Shown here: in pieces, positions 1 to 9,953 of the stretch
Position numbering within the stretch: position 1 is the first letter of the stretch
Layout: each line of letters starts with the position of its first letter
NCBI RefSeq assembly: GCF_030864355.1
Contig: NC_083396.1
Coordinates: 2,852,001-2,916,000, forward strand
Length of the DNA: 64,000 bases
Direction: 5' to 3'
Source of the DNA: Cutaneotrichosporon cavernicola
Taxonomy: Eukaryota > Basidiomycota > Tremellomycetes > Trichosporonales > Trichosporonaceae
The notes under the pieces: generated by a model
What the model saw: only the letters and a program-made list of their open reading frames with translations
Told to the model about the DNA's origin: nothing
The model's database searches: none
Position numbers and translations under genes: made by a program

Positions 1-1806
1 ACACTGTCCGACGACGAGGTCGAATACGACGGTACCGTATGTGTTGGCGGCGAGTGGACGTCGTTGCAGTTCGACATCAACGCCGCCGCGACGCTGGCAC
101 GCACTTGGGCGACGGGGTGGGTCGACATCAAACCTGACGCCGACTTTCCTACCCCGAAGTCGCCGCCGCCGCACTCCAGCGAGCCACAGCAACCAACACT
201 CAACATCGAGGTGCTCGCCAACGCGCTCGTGCGCAACTCGTTCTTCCGTTCCATGTTCGAGACGGCTGAAGCCACTGCACGCGAGGTGTGGCGCCCACCA
301 TCTATGATAGTGCGCGGCGGTGTGCCAATCAGCGACGTTGCTGCGGGGCTGGCGGACGGCGACAAGTATTCGCTCGAGCAGCCTTCTGTCAACACCGGCT
401 ATGGAAGTAGCATCTTGCGCATCGGCGTCGCCGCGTTGCGGTACTGGCGTGAACTGGGACTCATGCCGTCGGGCGGGCCGAAGGACCTCGCTGCGTTCGT
501 GATCTGCGCGCCTGGTGCATACAACGTCAGGCGTGCCCAGGACTTCCTCACAGACATGGGCGAGGTTTTTGAAGCGAACCGCCTCGGCACCCTCGTGGCT
601 GGCACGCACGAACTTGCAACTGAGGGTGTGGCTGCGGTACCCTCTGTTGAGGTATCGTCCACGGCGAGCCGCCTGCGTGGCACGTCGCTGGGGGGGAAGC
701 CGACGGTAGTGTTTGTGCTTACGTCCGCGACGACGCTTTCGCACGCCACGCTCGCACCGCTCCTAGCACCTAAGGCCCAGACGAACTGGGTGTACCCGCT
801 CCCACTGTCAGCTTTGCACCCTTCCAACTTGGCCACAGTGGCGTTCCAGGTTTACGACCTGGTGCCGCGCCAGGTTGACCGCGTGACAATGTTCGGCAAG
901 CCCCTTGACATGCCCAAGGTCTGGATGCCTTACCATGCTTTCACGCTCGCGGGTGAGGCGACGCCCAAACCCGAGCTGAGCATGGCCTGGCCGCAGCGCA
1001 ACTACGACGTGCTGAACCGCTGGCGCTTTGTGCACGCGGCTTACGCGTGGGTGCCGGAATGGGAGACGGTGGTTGTGGCGGTGGCAGACAGGAACGGGGA
1101 TGCACTCGATGTCCAGGCGCTCAAGATGGACAGCTGCGTGGCGCGGGACAGAGTCGCGCGTGTGTGGGAGGTCGTGCGGAGCTTTGCCTCCGAGGCCGCG
1201 ACTGAGTGGCGGGCGAGCGTAACCCGGCACGGACTGATGTTCGCCGACGAACTTGATGGTAAGCTAAGGTCACGATGGCAGCTGACAGCAGCGTGGAAGG
1301 AGTTGTACGCGTCCCACTGTGACGCGATGAGCCTGCTCATGTGCGAGCCGTCAGGCGAGGGCCCGAACCGGACACGCACGCCCGTGGCCAACATTCCGCC
1401 GAGCATGTTGGCCGACCCGAACGCATCCATTGTGGACGAAACGCTGGCAGGCTCCGCGGCGGGCTTTACGCACCGCCTCTGTGTAACCCTCCCGGCCGGC
1501 CGCACTGGCGAGACACGCATCATCTTCCCACCGACGTCGTTTGTGCTCGGCATATCGGGCCCGGCCGCAACTGGCGCTGCAACGGCGACATACCATGTGC
1601 TGCAACATCGTAACCCGCCTGGCCGTTCTGAGAAATCCGACGAGCTTCTTGGGCCAGAGTTCTATCGCCTCGCATGTCTGGGGAGGAGGCGGTATACCCT
1701 CGGTTACCTTCCGCTGCCGCTGGACGCTGTGGGCGTCGTCGCAGCGGCTCTTGGGAGGGTAGAGAGACCGGAGGATAAGGAGGAGCAGATGAATGAAGAC
1801 GACTAG
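1..1806 (+). CDS. MED13: Mediator complex subunit 13, C-terminal part (5' end outside window)
   Basis: The frame is open from the first base of the window to the stop at 1804-1806, so this is the 3' part of a longer gene, about 601 codons. Med13 (Ssn2/Srb9) is the large subunit of the Mediator CDK8 kinase module and acts in the nucleus to control RNA polymerase II access. The family call rests on the C-terminal fold: a PIWI/MID-like region, the WVPEWETVVVAVADRNGDAL stretch that matches the 'W ... V.. D.RG' block of Med13 C-termini, and a closing LGYLPLPLDA segment. The rest is moderately conserved with an acidic tail. It is followed by about 620 nt of non-coding sequence before the next + strand gene. 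No intron is seen in this part. The Med13 family call is probable and not certain, because the N-terminal Med13 domain is outside the window. Confidence 0.72.
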   Translation, partial: TLSDDEVEYDGTVCVGGEWTSLQFDINAAATLARTWATGWVDIKPDADFPTPKSPPPHSSEPQQPTLNIEVLANALVRNSFFRSMFETAEATAREVWRPPSMIVRGGVPISDVAAGLADGDKYSLEQPSVNTGYGSSILRIGVAALRYWRELGLMPSGGPKDLAAFVICAPGAYNVRRAQDFLTDMGEVFEANRLGTLVAGTHELATEGVAAVPSVEVSSTASRLRGTSLGGKPTVVFVLTSATTLSHATLAPLLAPKAQTNWVYPLPLSALHPSNLATVAFQVYDLVPRQVDRVTMFGKPLDMPKVWMPYHAFTLAGEATPKPELSMAWPQRNYDVLNRWRFVHAAYAWVPEWETVVVAVADRNGDALDVQALKMDSCVARDRVARVWEVVRSFASEAATEWRASVTRHGLMFADELDGKLRSRWQLTAAWKELYASHCDAMSLLMCEPSGEGPNRTRTPVANIPPSMLADPNASIVDETLAGSAAGFTHRLCVTLPAGRTGETRIIFPPTSFVLGISGPAATGAATATYHVLQHRNPPGRSEKSDELLGPEFYRLACLGRRRYTLGYLPLPLDAVGVVAAALGRVERPEDKEEQMNEDD

Positions 1807-2427
1807 ATTTGTACCACTATGCATACGCTGTATCGAGTGATGTAAGTTGGACTTGGAGGAATCGGCTCGGCTCCATGTAGGGTCACATTAACCTTCTCTC
1901 CGTGTCCCAGTTCTGACTTGTGGTCACCTGTGGGTGACTTGGCTGCCCCAAGGCTGTGTTGGTCTCGGCGACATAGACAACCAGAGTGGTATGGGGTTCA
2001 GAGGTCAGGCGGAAGTAGACAAGGATATTGGGGATGCGGACTCTGCTCCGCGCAGAGGACTCGCTGACAGCCCTCGACGCTGGTTAATGCACAGTTGCGC
2101 TCGAGGAGTCTTTGGGGTGCTGGGATCGACTTCCCGACCGCCGGCTGCAGCCTGTTTTCCCCAACCGCCACCTTCGTATTGCTGATAACTGTTAAGAAAT
2201 CGCGGAACTACTTGAATGCAAAGCGGTCAAGTGGAAAGGTGAGGGGCTGTAGTGGATCGAACTTGATGGATGCCATTGCCTCGTGAGCAACTAACTAATG
2301 TGTGATAACAGGACAAACAAGATGACGTCACGTGCCGCGGACGAGAACAACGGGCCGACGACCACAAGCCAACTTTCCCAACTCGAACTCATCCCTCTAC
2401 CTACCGACCCACCCACCATCAAACGCC
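1807..2427. other. Intergenic region between MED13 and the G-patch gene
   Basis: About 620 nt with no supported gene. It should hold the MED13 3' UTR and the promoter and 5' UTR of the next gene. The last 40 nt before 2428 are C/A-rich, as is common before fungal start codons. Short open frames here show no recognisable domain. Confidence 0.6.
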
Positions 2428-3660
2428 ATGTCCGACTCCGAAGACGACTTCATGTCCGACAAGTATCTAGTCGAGACGTCGGTGGAGAGCACGTACTCTT
2501 CTCGCCGGCGCCGCGCCGCGGCATCAGGCGCTGCGAAGGCGAAAGCGAACGAAACCCTCCCCCTCCGAGAACGTGAAGCCGCCGCACGCAGGGAAGGTCT
2601 AAACCGATCACTCTTCGAGGGGGAGAAGAAGGGCGGCCAAGCAAAGGCCATGGACCTGATGCAGAAGATGGGGTGGAGCGTAGGCGAGGGACTGGGTCGG
2701 AGGAGGAGTGCTTCTCCTGAGCGGGCCCCATCCCATCCTACTGGGAACGTTGATCGGGAACGCGAGGGTGGGCGGGCAGGAATCGGGGCGGGCAGAGGTA
2801 TTGGGGCATCCGCGGTTGGCGCAACGACTGCGAGCGCGGGTATCGGCGCACCCAGCCTCGTAGAACCAATCCGTATCTCAATGTGGGCCGGTCGCCGTGG
2901 TCTCGCTGCCCGCTCTCCATCCCCTCCCCCTCCTCCAAAGCGCGGAGAGATGAGCGATGCCCGCGCTCGCCTCCTCGACGAAGAGGGGGGAAAGTATCGC
3001 GGTCGATGGGGGGCTGAGGCTGGGGCGCGCGACGCCGAGCGTAAAGAGGAGAAAGCAAGGGAGTTGTTGATTGAGATGGACGGCGCGAAGAGTATCAAGG
3101 TGGGCCCCCCAAGGAGGTAGAGGAGGAGCTGACGCCAGTTCCATCCCCTCCATGCGAGTCGCGATCCAGAAGCGCTGCCGAAACCGCTTCTGAGGTTGCT
3201 GTATCCCGAGACGTCGGTGTCACCCGGTTCTAGTCCGGCCCCGGCCCCATCAACTGCTCCAACCGCCCGCGCCGAGTCTGCCGCGCAGTCAGCCCGCGCC
3301 GGCATCAGGAACAACGTCAACAAGGCCGAGGCGCTGCGCGATCAGATGCGCCGTGACATGCTCACCGAGCTCGGCGAGGGCTCTGAAGATTCCATCCGCT
3401 TCGGCGTGCCGATCCACCGTGACGAGGTCAAGGCAGAAGCTGCGGCCGACGCGGTAGAAGAAGCCGCCGTCGACTGGGAGAGCATGGTCCGCGGCACCCG
3501 GCGCGTGCTCGCCATGTCTGCCGACGAGCACCTAGCGTACCTCGTCAGCCAGCTGCGCAACGAGCACATGTTCTGTTTCTGGTGTGGGAGCAAGTATTCA
3601 AGCTTTGCCGAGATGGATGGGCCTGGAGGATGTCCCGGCGAGGAGGAGGATGACCACTAG
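2428..3660 (+). CDS. G-patch domain protein, GPATCH11/CCDC75-like (DUF4187)
   Basis: Model: join(2428..3099, 3139..3660), 397 aa, starting MSDSEDDFMSDKYL. A G-patch lies near residues 70-95 (AMDLMQKMGWSVGEGLG, with the glycines in place) and is preceded by the 'EREAAARREGLNRSLF' block typical of GPATCH11. The C-terminus carries the DUF4187 zinc-knuckle-like segment (LRNEHMFCFWCGSKY ... CPG). This pair of domains in this order defines the GPATCH11/CENP-Y family. G-patch proteins generally bind nucleic acid or activate DEAH helicases; the role of this member in fungi is not established. The 39-nt intron 3100-3138 (donor GTGGGC, branch GCTGAC, acceptor CCAG) removes two in-frame stops and keeps phase. 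The middle is Gly/Arg/Ser-rich and probably disordered. It is convergent with the next gene, leaving 31 bp between stop codons. Confidence 0.82.
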
Positions 3661-3691
3661 TATGTACATATTAGTCTACATGCATAGAGAG

Positions 3692-4659
3692 CTAGAAGAT
3701 GCGGGCCTTCTCGTTGGCGCGACGACGCTCGGCGCGGGCCACTGCCGCCTCGAGAGCAGAGATCTGGTCGTGTAGCGTCACGAAAAGGTCGGAGACGGTC
3801 GTCGTCTGGTGTGAGCTCGGTCAGGAAACAGCTGACAAAGTCGGTATACCGCTCAACGAGGGAGGCGACGTCGGCGCGCGTCTCAGCCAGTGTGCGTTTG
3901 CGCGACGCGAGGTCCGAGTAGCCCGTGTTGAGGGCGGGCGCGAGTGCGACGACGTCTGATGTCAGCTCTCAACATGGACTTTTCATCTGGAGGAGAGGGA
4001 GGGAAAGGAGGGAGTGGAGGAAGGTAATGAGGAAGGTAATGAGGAAGGTAATGAGGAGGAACACGTACCCTCAAGACTTCCCGCGCCGGCGACTCCACGC
4101 GACTCGAGCAACGCAATCTCGCGCAGACCCCGCTCGGCATCGACAAGGTCCTCGCGCGCCTCGAGAACCATAGCGGCCTTAGCCTGGGGAGTGAGCACGT
4201 CGGGCGGGTTCTCCTCTCCCTCCTCGAGGGCTCCACGGAGGAGCGGCGCGTATGTATCGTCTGGCATCAGCAACCACATTCACGCCATGAATGAGACGTA
4301 CACCGCTCATAGAGCACTCTCAACTGAGGCGCCTGCCCCACAGCCTCCTCGACCGCCCTCTCCGCCGCCCCAACCCTTCGCGAGAGTGTATCTCCCTCCT
4401 CCCTCTCCACACCGCGGAGCATGGACGCCGGGACGCCTAGTACGCGCGCCTCGAGTGCACGGAGGCGCATTTCGAGAGGCATGTTGGATGTAGTGGGGGG
4501 CGGGTTTAGGCGTTCAGTATCGCCGAGGGGAGGGAGTTTTGTGGACGCCCGCGGTTGTCTGTGCGAGCTGGCAGCCGAGGAGGAACGCGGGCCCAGCTCG
4601 GAAGGGGAACGGATGGAAGTTGGTGTGGAGGAGCGAGATGAGCGGGGCAGGGTGGCCAT
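3692..4659 (-). CDS. Dynactin subunit 3 (p22/p24)-like coiled-coil protein
   Basis: Model: complement join(3692..3805, 3837..3955, 4069..4260, 4302..4659), 260 aa, frame closed. After a Ser/Pro/Arg-rich N-terminus the protein is almost all helix: PLEMRLRALEARVLG, then GDTLSRRVGAAERAV and LRVLYERYDTYAPLL, then long heptad regions ending ERYTDFTTTVSDLFVTLHD and a basic tail. Order and spacing (LEARV block, 'VLY' block, LE-rich helices, 'Y.DF ... S.LF' block) match dynactin p24, the shoulder subunit that links dynein to cargo. The exon joins rebuild sensible codons, for example ERY|D at the first intron, which supports the model. Introns are 41, 113 and 31 nt. It is divergent from the MOG1 gene (about 280 bp between start codons). 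Homology is by pattern only; another coiled-coil family is possible. Confidence 0.58.
3956..4068 (-). repeat. Intron of the dynactin-like gene holding a 12-bp tandem repeat
   Basis: This 113-nt intron (donor GTACGT at 4068, acceptor CATCAG ending at 3956) contains three adjacent copies of GAGGAAGGTAAT on the + strand (about 4018-4055). On the transcribed strand this is a long pyrimidine run between donor and branch point. Variation in copy number would change only intron length. Confidence 0.75.
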
Positions 4660-4940
4660 GATGAAGTGCGTGCCAGGCATACGGCCAGCTTGCGGGCTTG
4701 TAAGGCGCGTGCTGGGGCTGGAGGAAGTGGATGAGTGATGAGTGGTGGTTGTGTGAGTGTGAGGAGGAGGGAGATGGAGATTGAGTGAAGGGAGTGTGGA
4801 AGGGAAGGTCGGGGAATGCTGATGCGCTTGTTCAGCTTTAGGGGAGGATTTGGTTACATGACACTTCATACTTGTTGTCATCTCTTCTCAACTCTCCTTC
4901 TCAACTGTCACTCCCTTCCTCATCCTCAACCCCAAATACA

Positions 4941-5878
4941 ATGCCCGCATCACTCCCTCGTCCACTCTTCGGAGGCGCCATTAGCCTTCCCGTCCCCGTC
5001 AGCTACATTGATGCGAGGTGAGCCTGGCGTGCGCTGACGGACCTTGGGTGGCAATTCTACAGCTAGCTCTGTCTCTACCATCCCGCTGTATACTGCGCCA
5101 TATACTACGCCAATATACTGTGCCAATATCCAGCGCGGCCGGTTGGAGCACGGCCCAACGGACGTCGGGGGAGCGATGCTGTCTCCTCTGTCAGCGCGCT
5201 TTAGTTGTCCATCCCCCGTCTGCCGCCACCGTCTCAGCTTAACTAGATCTGCAAGCTGACACCAGCGACCTGCGCCAGATCCCGAGCAACCAGGAGGTGT
5301 TCCTCTCGCCCACAGACGACATGAGCGTCATCGTCGAAGTTCTTGGCCTCGTCGAGGACGGCGCAGCCAAGAATGACCTGTGGGAGGCGGCAAAGTGAGT
5401 CCGGTGCTCTGTCCCAGCACCTTGATCGCCACCCAATCCCAATTCTGATGCCAGGTTCCACTTCGCCTCACTAGCGCACGACAATGCCGCCCTCGCGTCG
5501 CACATCAACACACCGGAGGAGAGCATCCCTGCGCCTTCTCCCACCCAAGTGTCCCCTGCCGAGCTGGCAAACCTGCCCACGCCGAAACCTGTCCTGCTTG
5601 CCGGCACGCAGACGATCCACAAGTTCTCGCATGACCCGCGCGGCGGTCCACGGCCTGGACACGAAGCTGACACGCCCGACGACGTGTTCATCGCGCTCGC
5701 GCTGTGGCGTATCAACATCCAAGTTGGGGGGAAGAGCAAGCGCGCTGACGTCGTCCTCTCGCTCAATGTGCCTGCGTCTGTCGGGAAGGCGGAGCGCGAC
5801 GCCGCCGAGGGCTGGTTCAAGGCCGCTGCGGGGGAGCTCAAGATTGTCGATTGGGGCCTGTTTGCTGATGAGCCCTAG
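4941..5878 (+). CDS. MOG1: Ran guanine nucleotide release factor Mog1
   Basis: Model: join(4941..5017, 5266..5394, 5455..5878), 209 aa. Mog1 binds Ran/Gsp1 and promotes nucleotide release in nuclear transport. The N-terminus reads LFGGAISLPVPVSYIDASDLRQIP, then SNQEVFLSPTDDMSVIVEVL, the hallmark of Mog1 (GGAI..., '.D.S..RQ.P..QEVF' and the acidic '..D.SIIVEIL' strand). The C-terminal half has the expected beta strands (VFIALALWRINIQVG, ADVVLSLNVP). Intron 1 (248 nt, donor GTGAGC, acceptor GCTGACACCAG) is long for this window and splits the Ser codon of 'DASDLRQ'; intron 2 is 60 nt. Length fits the family (about 190-220 aa). It lies divergent from the dynactin-like gene and convergent with RPS23. 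Confidence 0.88.
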
Positions 5879-6427
5879 TGGGAGATGAGACGGGCACCAT
5901 GAAGAACAATGGCATAGGGAATCAAGAAGAATCAAACCGGCCAGAAGGCGAGGCCGTCCATAGGCATACTAGATGCGCAAGACTTCCATAGATATGCATG
6001 CTTGAGCAGGAGCGACTGAGAGAGCAGGCGGGGTTTGATGACGGCTCGCGGGTCGCGATTTGATCGCAACCAGTCTTTGACATAGCTGACATGCAGAAAG
6101 AAAGTTGGAGTTGGTGGCGCATTCAGCAGCTGGACAAATTCGCCGCAGGTTCGACGTCGTAGCCCGACCACGTCACATCCACCCTCCTCACTGTTCTCTC
6201 TCGCACAGCAATGACGAACACCTGTCTGCACCGTTGCCCAGCCTCACGTCTCCCACTCGCGCCTCAACCTTGTCTTCTCTCGTCTCATCACCACCCTCCG
6301 TCTCCAGCAACGCTCCTCTCCACGCTTCTCTCCTCCTCCCTCCTTCTCTCACCAGTTGCCTCCCGTTTCTCCCTCCTCTCCGATATCGGATATCAGTCAT
6401 ACAGTGCATCCCAATGCGAGTGAAGGA
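5879..6427. other. Convergent intergenic region with a pyrimidine-rich stretch
   Basis: About 550 nt between the stops of MOG1 and RPS23. No gene is supported. From about 6185 to 6370 the + strand is strongly C/T-rich (purine-rich in the RPS23 sense), within the likely RPS23 3' UTR or just beyond it. Confidence 0.6.
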
Positions 6428-7403
6428 TTACGAGCGGGGCTTCTCCCTGTTTGTCAGCAATTTCTTCCACTCAGTCTGGGTCTCGGTCTCGATCGCTTCG
6501 CGATCTCGCCTTGGCCCTCGCTAAACTCACTTCTTCTCCTTCCAAAGAGCAAGAAGACCGACACCCGAGACCTTGACGACCTTGAAGCGGACACCGGGAA
6601 TGTCACCCTTGGCCTTTCCGCGGCGACCGAAGCCCGAGATGAGAACCTCGTCGTTCTCGTCGGTGAAGTTGAGGCAGCCGTCGTTGGGGACGAAGGCAGT
6701 CACCTTCTTGCCGTTCTTGATGAGCTGGACACGCACACACTTGCGAATGGCAGAGTTGGGCTGCTTGGCCTCAACACCGACCTGGGGTTAGCGCTGAGCT
6801 GCCTAGGTTTGGGGTTGGATAGGATGGCGGCGAAAATGTCCTCTCTCCCTAGCAAGAGTAGGCCTATGGTCTGGGACCAAGTCTCCAATCTTCCATGCGC
6901 ACGCAGAACAGAGGGCACCAACGTCCCAGCCTGCTCTTGGCCCTCTTGGCCCCACCTCTCATCCAGTGGCAACTCCATCCCATCCCCTTCGCATCTTGCC
7001 ATCCCATCTTCAACCCGCGCCGCTTGTCCACACACCTTCTCGAGGACGATGCCCTTGGCGTGCGACGAGCCACCGGTGGGCGAGGTCTTGTAGAACTTGC
7101 CGAGGGCGCGCTTGTTGTAGTCGTTGTCCGCCCAGCGGTTCTCGCGACGCGTAGTGCGGAGCTTACGGGCGGCCTGAAGTCCACGCGGCTTGTTCGCTGT
7201 GAGATGCGAGCGAAACGAGCAACGGGAGCACAACAGAAGTAGCAGGAATCACGCGCGCATCGAGTAGTAGGCGAGGATAATGTCGGACATGTCGGGGGGA
7301 GGGAGGGACGCGGTGGTTCGCGGTTCGTTCGATAGCGCACAACGAGACGGGGGCACGGGTCAGCATCGTCTCCTCGCCATCATGGGGGCGACTTACAACC
7401 CAT
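6428..7403 (-). CDS. RPS23: 40S ribosomal protein S23 (uS12)
   Basis: Model: complement join(6428..6446, 6531..6781, 7036..7196, 7397..7403), 145 aa, the length usual for eukaryotic uS12. The protein is nearly invariant: [70 protein letters not shown] and a C-terminus ending KEKKEKPRS. uS12 sits at the decoding centre of the small subunit; the PNSAIRK loop carries the universally conserved Pro-Asn pair. Exon 1 has only 7 nt (ATG, GGT and one base) before a GTAAGT donor, and the last exon only 19 nt. A TGA at 6527-6529 looks like the end but lies inside the last intron (donor GTGAGT at 6530, acceptor AACAG at 6447). Introns are 200, 254 and 84 nt, longer than in neighbours. It shares a 376-bp divergent promoter region with the gamma-glutamyltransferase gene. 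Confidence 0.95.
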
Positions 7404-7779
7404 TTTGACGTTTGATGGATAGAGTACTCGGAGCGAAACGCCTTGCTCGACACCACCCACCAACCTCTCTCAGTTGGACCCTGGAATCACAGCCAACCAT
7501 ACAATTGATCCCGCGTTGCACTGTCACGTGTACTTTATCTCCGACAGATTCAATATCACCGACAAGGCGAATTCGATATTTGCGGGTTTGGTGCCTGATA
7601 ATTCATGTCGGCGATGACCGTGAGTTGCCGGCCCACCCATCCTGATCACTCCACTCCGGAGGTGAGTCTCAGTCTTGCCCATCTCGTACAGTCTTGCCCA
7701 CCACGTACCTACCAAGTACCGAGTCTATATAACGACTGAATGATGTCTCGTCTACTCACCTGGCCACTCATACGTTACC
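7404..7779. promoter_or_regulatory. Divergent promoter region between RPS23 and the gamma-glutamyltransferase gene
   Basis: 376 nt between two start codons. On the + strand a TATATAA box lies at 7726-7732, about 48 bp before the transferase ATG. Just upstream, the sequence GTCTTGCCCA occurs twice (about 7671-7681 and 7691-7700), each followed by a similar CNCGTAC element, giving an imperfect 20-bp direct repeat. No binding factor can be named. Confidence 0.5.
7726..7732 (+). promoter_or_regulatory. TATA box upstream of the gamma-glutamyltransferase gene
   Basis: TATATAA, 48 bp upstream of the ATG at 7780. The position suits a short 5' UTR. Assigned by motif and distance only. Confidence 0.5.
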
Positions 7780-9665
7780 ATGACCATCGACACAGACAAA
7801 CTCCACACTCACAATATGGGCTTCATGCCCTTCCCCTCTCGCCGTTCCACGGTATTCAGCGCCAAGGGAATGATAGCCACCTCGCAACCACTTGCCGCGC
7901 AGGCTGGCCTCGAAATCCTCAATCAAGGCGGCAACGCCGCCGACGCAGCAGTCGCCACAGCAGCGGCGATGAACGTGTGCGAGCCGACAGCCACTGGAAT
8001 CGGGGGAGACGCCTTCTGTCTCTATTACGACGCCGCGACCAAGAAGGTCCACGCGGTGAATGGGAGTGGGCGCGCGCCCGCCGCTCTTACGCTGCAGTAC
8101 CTGAGAGAGAGAGGGATAGGGGAAAAGATCCCCCTCACAGATATCAACAGCGTCACTTGTCCCGGAACGGCCGCGGCTTGGTGTACGACGCTCGACAAGT
8201 TTGGGACTAAAGACTTGAAGGAAGTGTTGGCGCCGGCCATACGGATGGCGAAAGAGGGCGTGCCAGTGCACGAGCTTAATGCTGAGGCTTGGAAGATCCA
8301 GGAGGACCATGTCAAGGGGGCGAGTGAGAACTGGCGCGAGTGAGTTGGATGAGCGGCCAGAGGTCGCCCGAACTAGACCAAAGACGACCTGGCATTGGAG
8401 AGGTCGGGGCTCACTCCAGAATGATGATGCCAGACGGAAACGCGCCGCTCCCAGGCCAAATCATGACGCACCCCGAGCTCGCAGCGACATTCGAATCACT
8501 CGCAACCCATGGTCATGACGGCTTCTACAAGGGTCGCATTGCGCGCGCCATCGTCGACCTAGTCGCCTCAAAAGGCGGCCTGCTGACGCTGGACGACCTC
8601 TCAGCCACGACAGCGGACGTAGTCGAGCCGATCAAGTATGATTTCCTCTCCTCGGACACAGACCCGGGAATCAGTCTGTGGGAGTGTCCGCCGAACGGGC
8701 AGGGTCTTACGGCGCTGGTCGCGCTGGGGATCGTAGAAGCGGTCAAGGACGTACATGGCGTCGATGTACTTGAACTGGAACTCAACGGCGTCCAGTATTT
8801 ACACGTCCTGATCGAGGCGCTGAGGCTCGCTTTTGCCGATAGTGAGTTGCTGTGTCAACGTAGCTGACGCCAGCGCAATACTACGTGACGGATCCCGAGT
8901 TCGAACACGTTCCCGTCGCCCAACTCCTCTCTAAACCGTACCTCCGAGCCCGCGCTGAGCTCATCAACCTATCCAAAGCGACCCCTGTGGAACACGGTAA
9001 CCCCACCTCTTCAAGCGACACGATCTACTTAACCACCTCGGATATCCACGGCAACGCCTGTTCCTTCATCCAGAGCAACTATGCTGGCTTTGGGACGGGC
9101 GCCATTCCAAAGGGATGTGGGTTCACCCTCCAAAATCGGGGATCGAACTTTACCCTTCGTGAGGGGCATCCCAATAATATCGAGGGCGGCAAGAGGCCAT
9201 ACCATACTATCATACCCGCCATGCTCACCCGAGGTGGGGAGTTGGTCGCGGCATATGGTGTCATGGGCGGGTTCATGCAGCCACAGGGACACCTCCAGGT
9301 CCTGCTTAATGTGCTGAGGGGCCTTAGTCCACAGCATAGTCTCGATGCGCCGCGGTTCTGTATTTCGGCGGGATTGCCGGATCCAACCAAGAAGGAGAAG
9401 GAGGGGAGTGCGGGGCGGGTGGATTCCGAGATTTGGTTCGAGGAGGGGATTGACGCCGATGTCGTTCAGGCCCTCCGAGGTAGGTCTAACGGAGACACAG
9501 CTGACATAAGACATGGGCCACCAGTGCGAAGTTGCACGCGGATTCGCTCGCAAGATTGCCGGGCGCGGACAGATGGTCGCCGCCATACGTGACCCGAGTG
9601 GCCGTAACGTCTGGGCGGGCGGGAGCGACATGCGCGGTGACGGGTGTGCTGTGGGCCAGATCTAG
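7780..9665 (+). CDS. Gamma-glutamyltransferase family protein, probably cytosolic
   Basis: Model: join(7780..8339, 8420..8841, 8874..9479, 9511..9665), 580 aa. GGT-family enzymes are Ntn hydrolases that cut themselves into two subunits and transfer or hydrolyse gamma-glutamyl or related amide groups. Family blocks: [18 protein letters not shown] and [15 protein letters not shown] near the N-terminus, the [12 protein letters not shown] strand, CPGTAAAW, then the processing site [12 protein letters not shown] with Thr of 'DT' as likely nucleophile, and the small-subunit [14 protein letters not shown] and HLQVLLN blocks. There is no signal peptide or membrane anchor, unlike glutathione-degrading Ecm38-type enzymes, and the sequence resembles bacterial YwrD-like/amidohydrolase members, so the substrate may not be glutathione. 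Introns are 80, 32 and 31 nt; the third (9480-9510) restores [13 protein letters not shown]. It is convergent with the glucan synthase gene, with 288 bp between stop codons. Confidence 0.87.
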
Positions 9666-9953
9666 AAGTGCTGGGAGTTGGCAAGATGTTGAATGCGATT
9701 TTGCTGGGTGTCGGTTGGGACGTCAACGTTGAGGAGATGAGTGAGGTTCCTGTATCGACCGTCTACGCCCCGCCCCACCCCTCGCTTCGCTCGACGCGCG
9801 TCCGACGCGAGCCCCATCCATAAGACAGTTGCATAATGATACTGAAAGGACGAGAAAAAGGTCCATGATGGTCGTGGGTGATGATGTGGTGGTAGTATGT
9901 CGTCTCTTTCGTCCTCGTCGTCTCCTCGCGCTTGCACACCTCTCTATCGCACT

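Noticed and set aside
6527..6781. Truncated RPS23 ending KEKK
   Set aside because: The stop lies in an intron. A downstream 19-nt exon encodes the missing EKPRS tail.
6782..7035. snoRNA hosted in the long RPS23 intron
   Set aside because: Ribosomal-protein introns often host snoRNAs, but no convincing C box/D box or H/ACA pair was visible.
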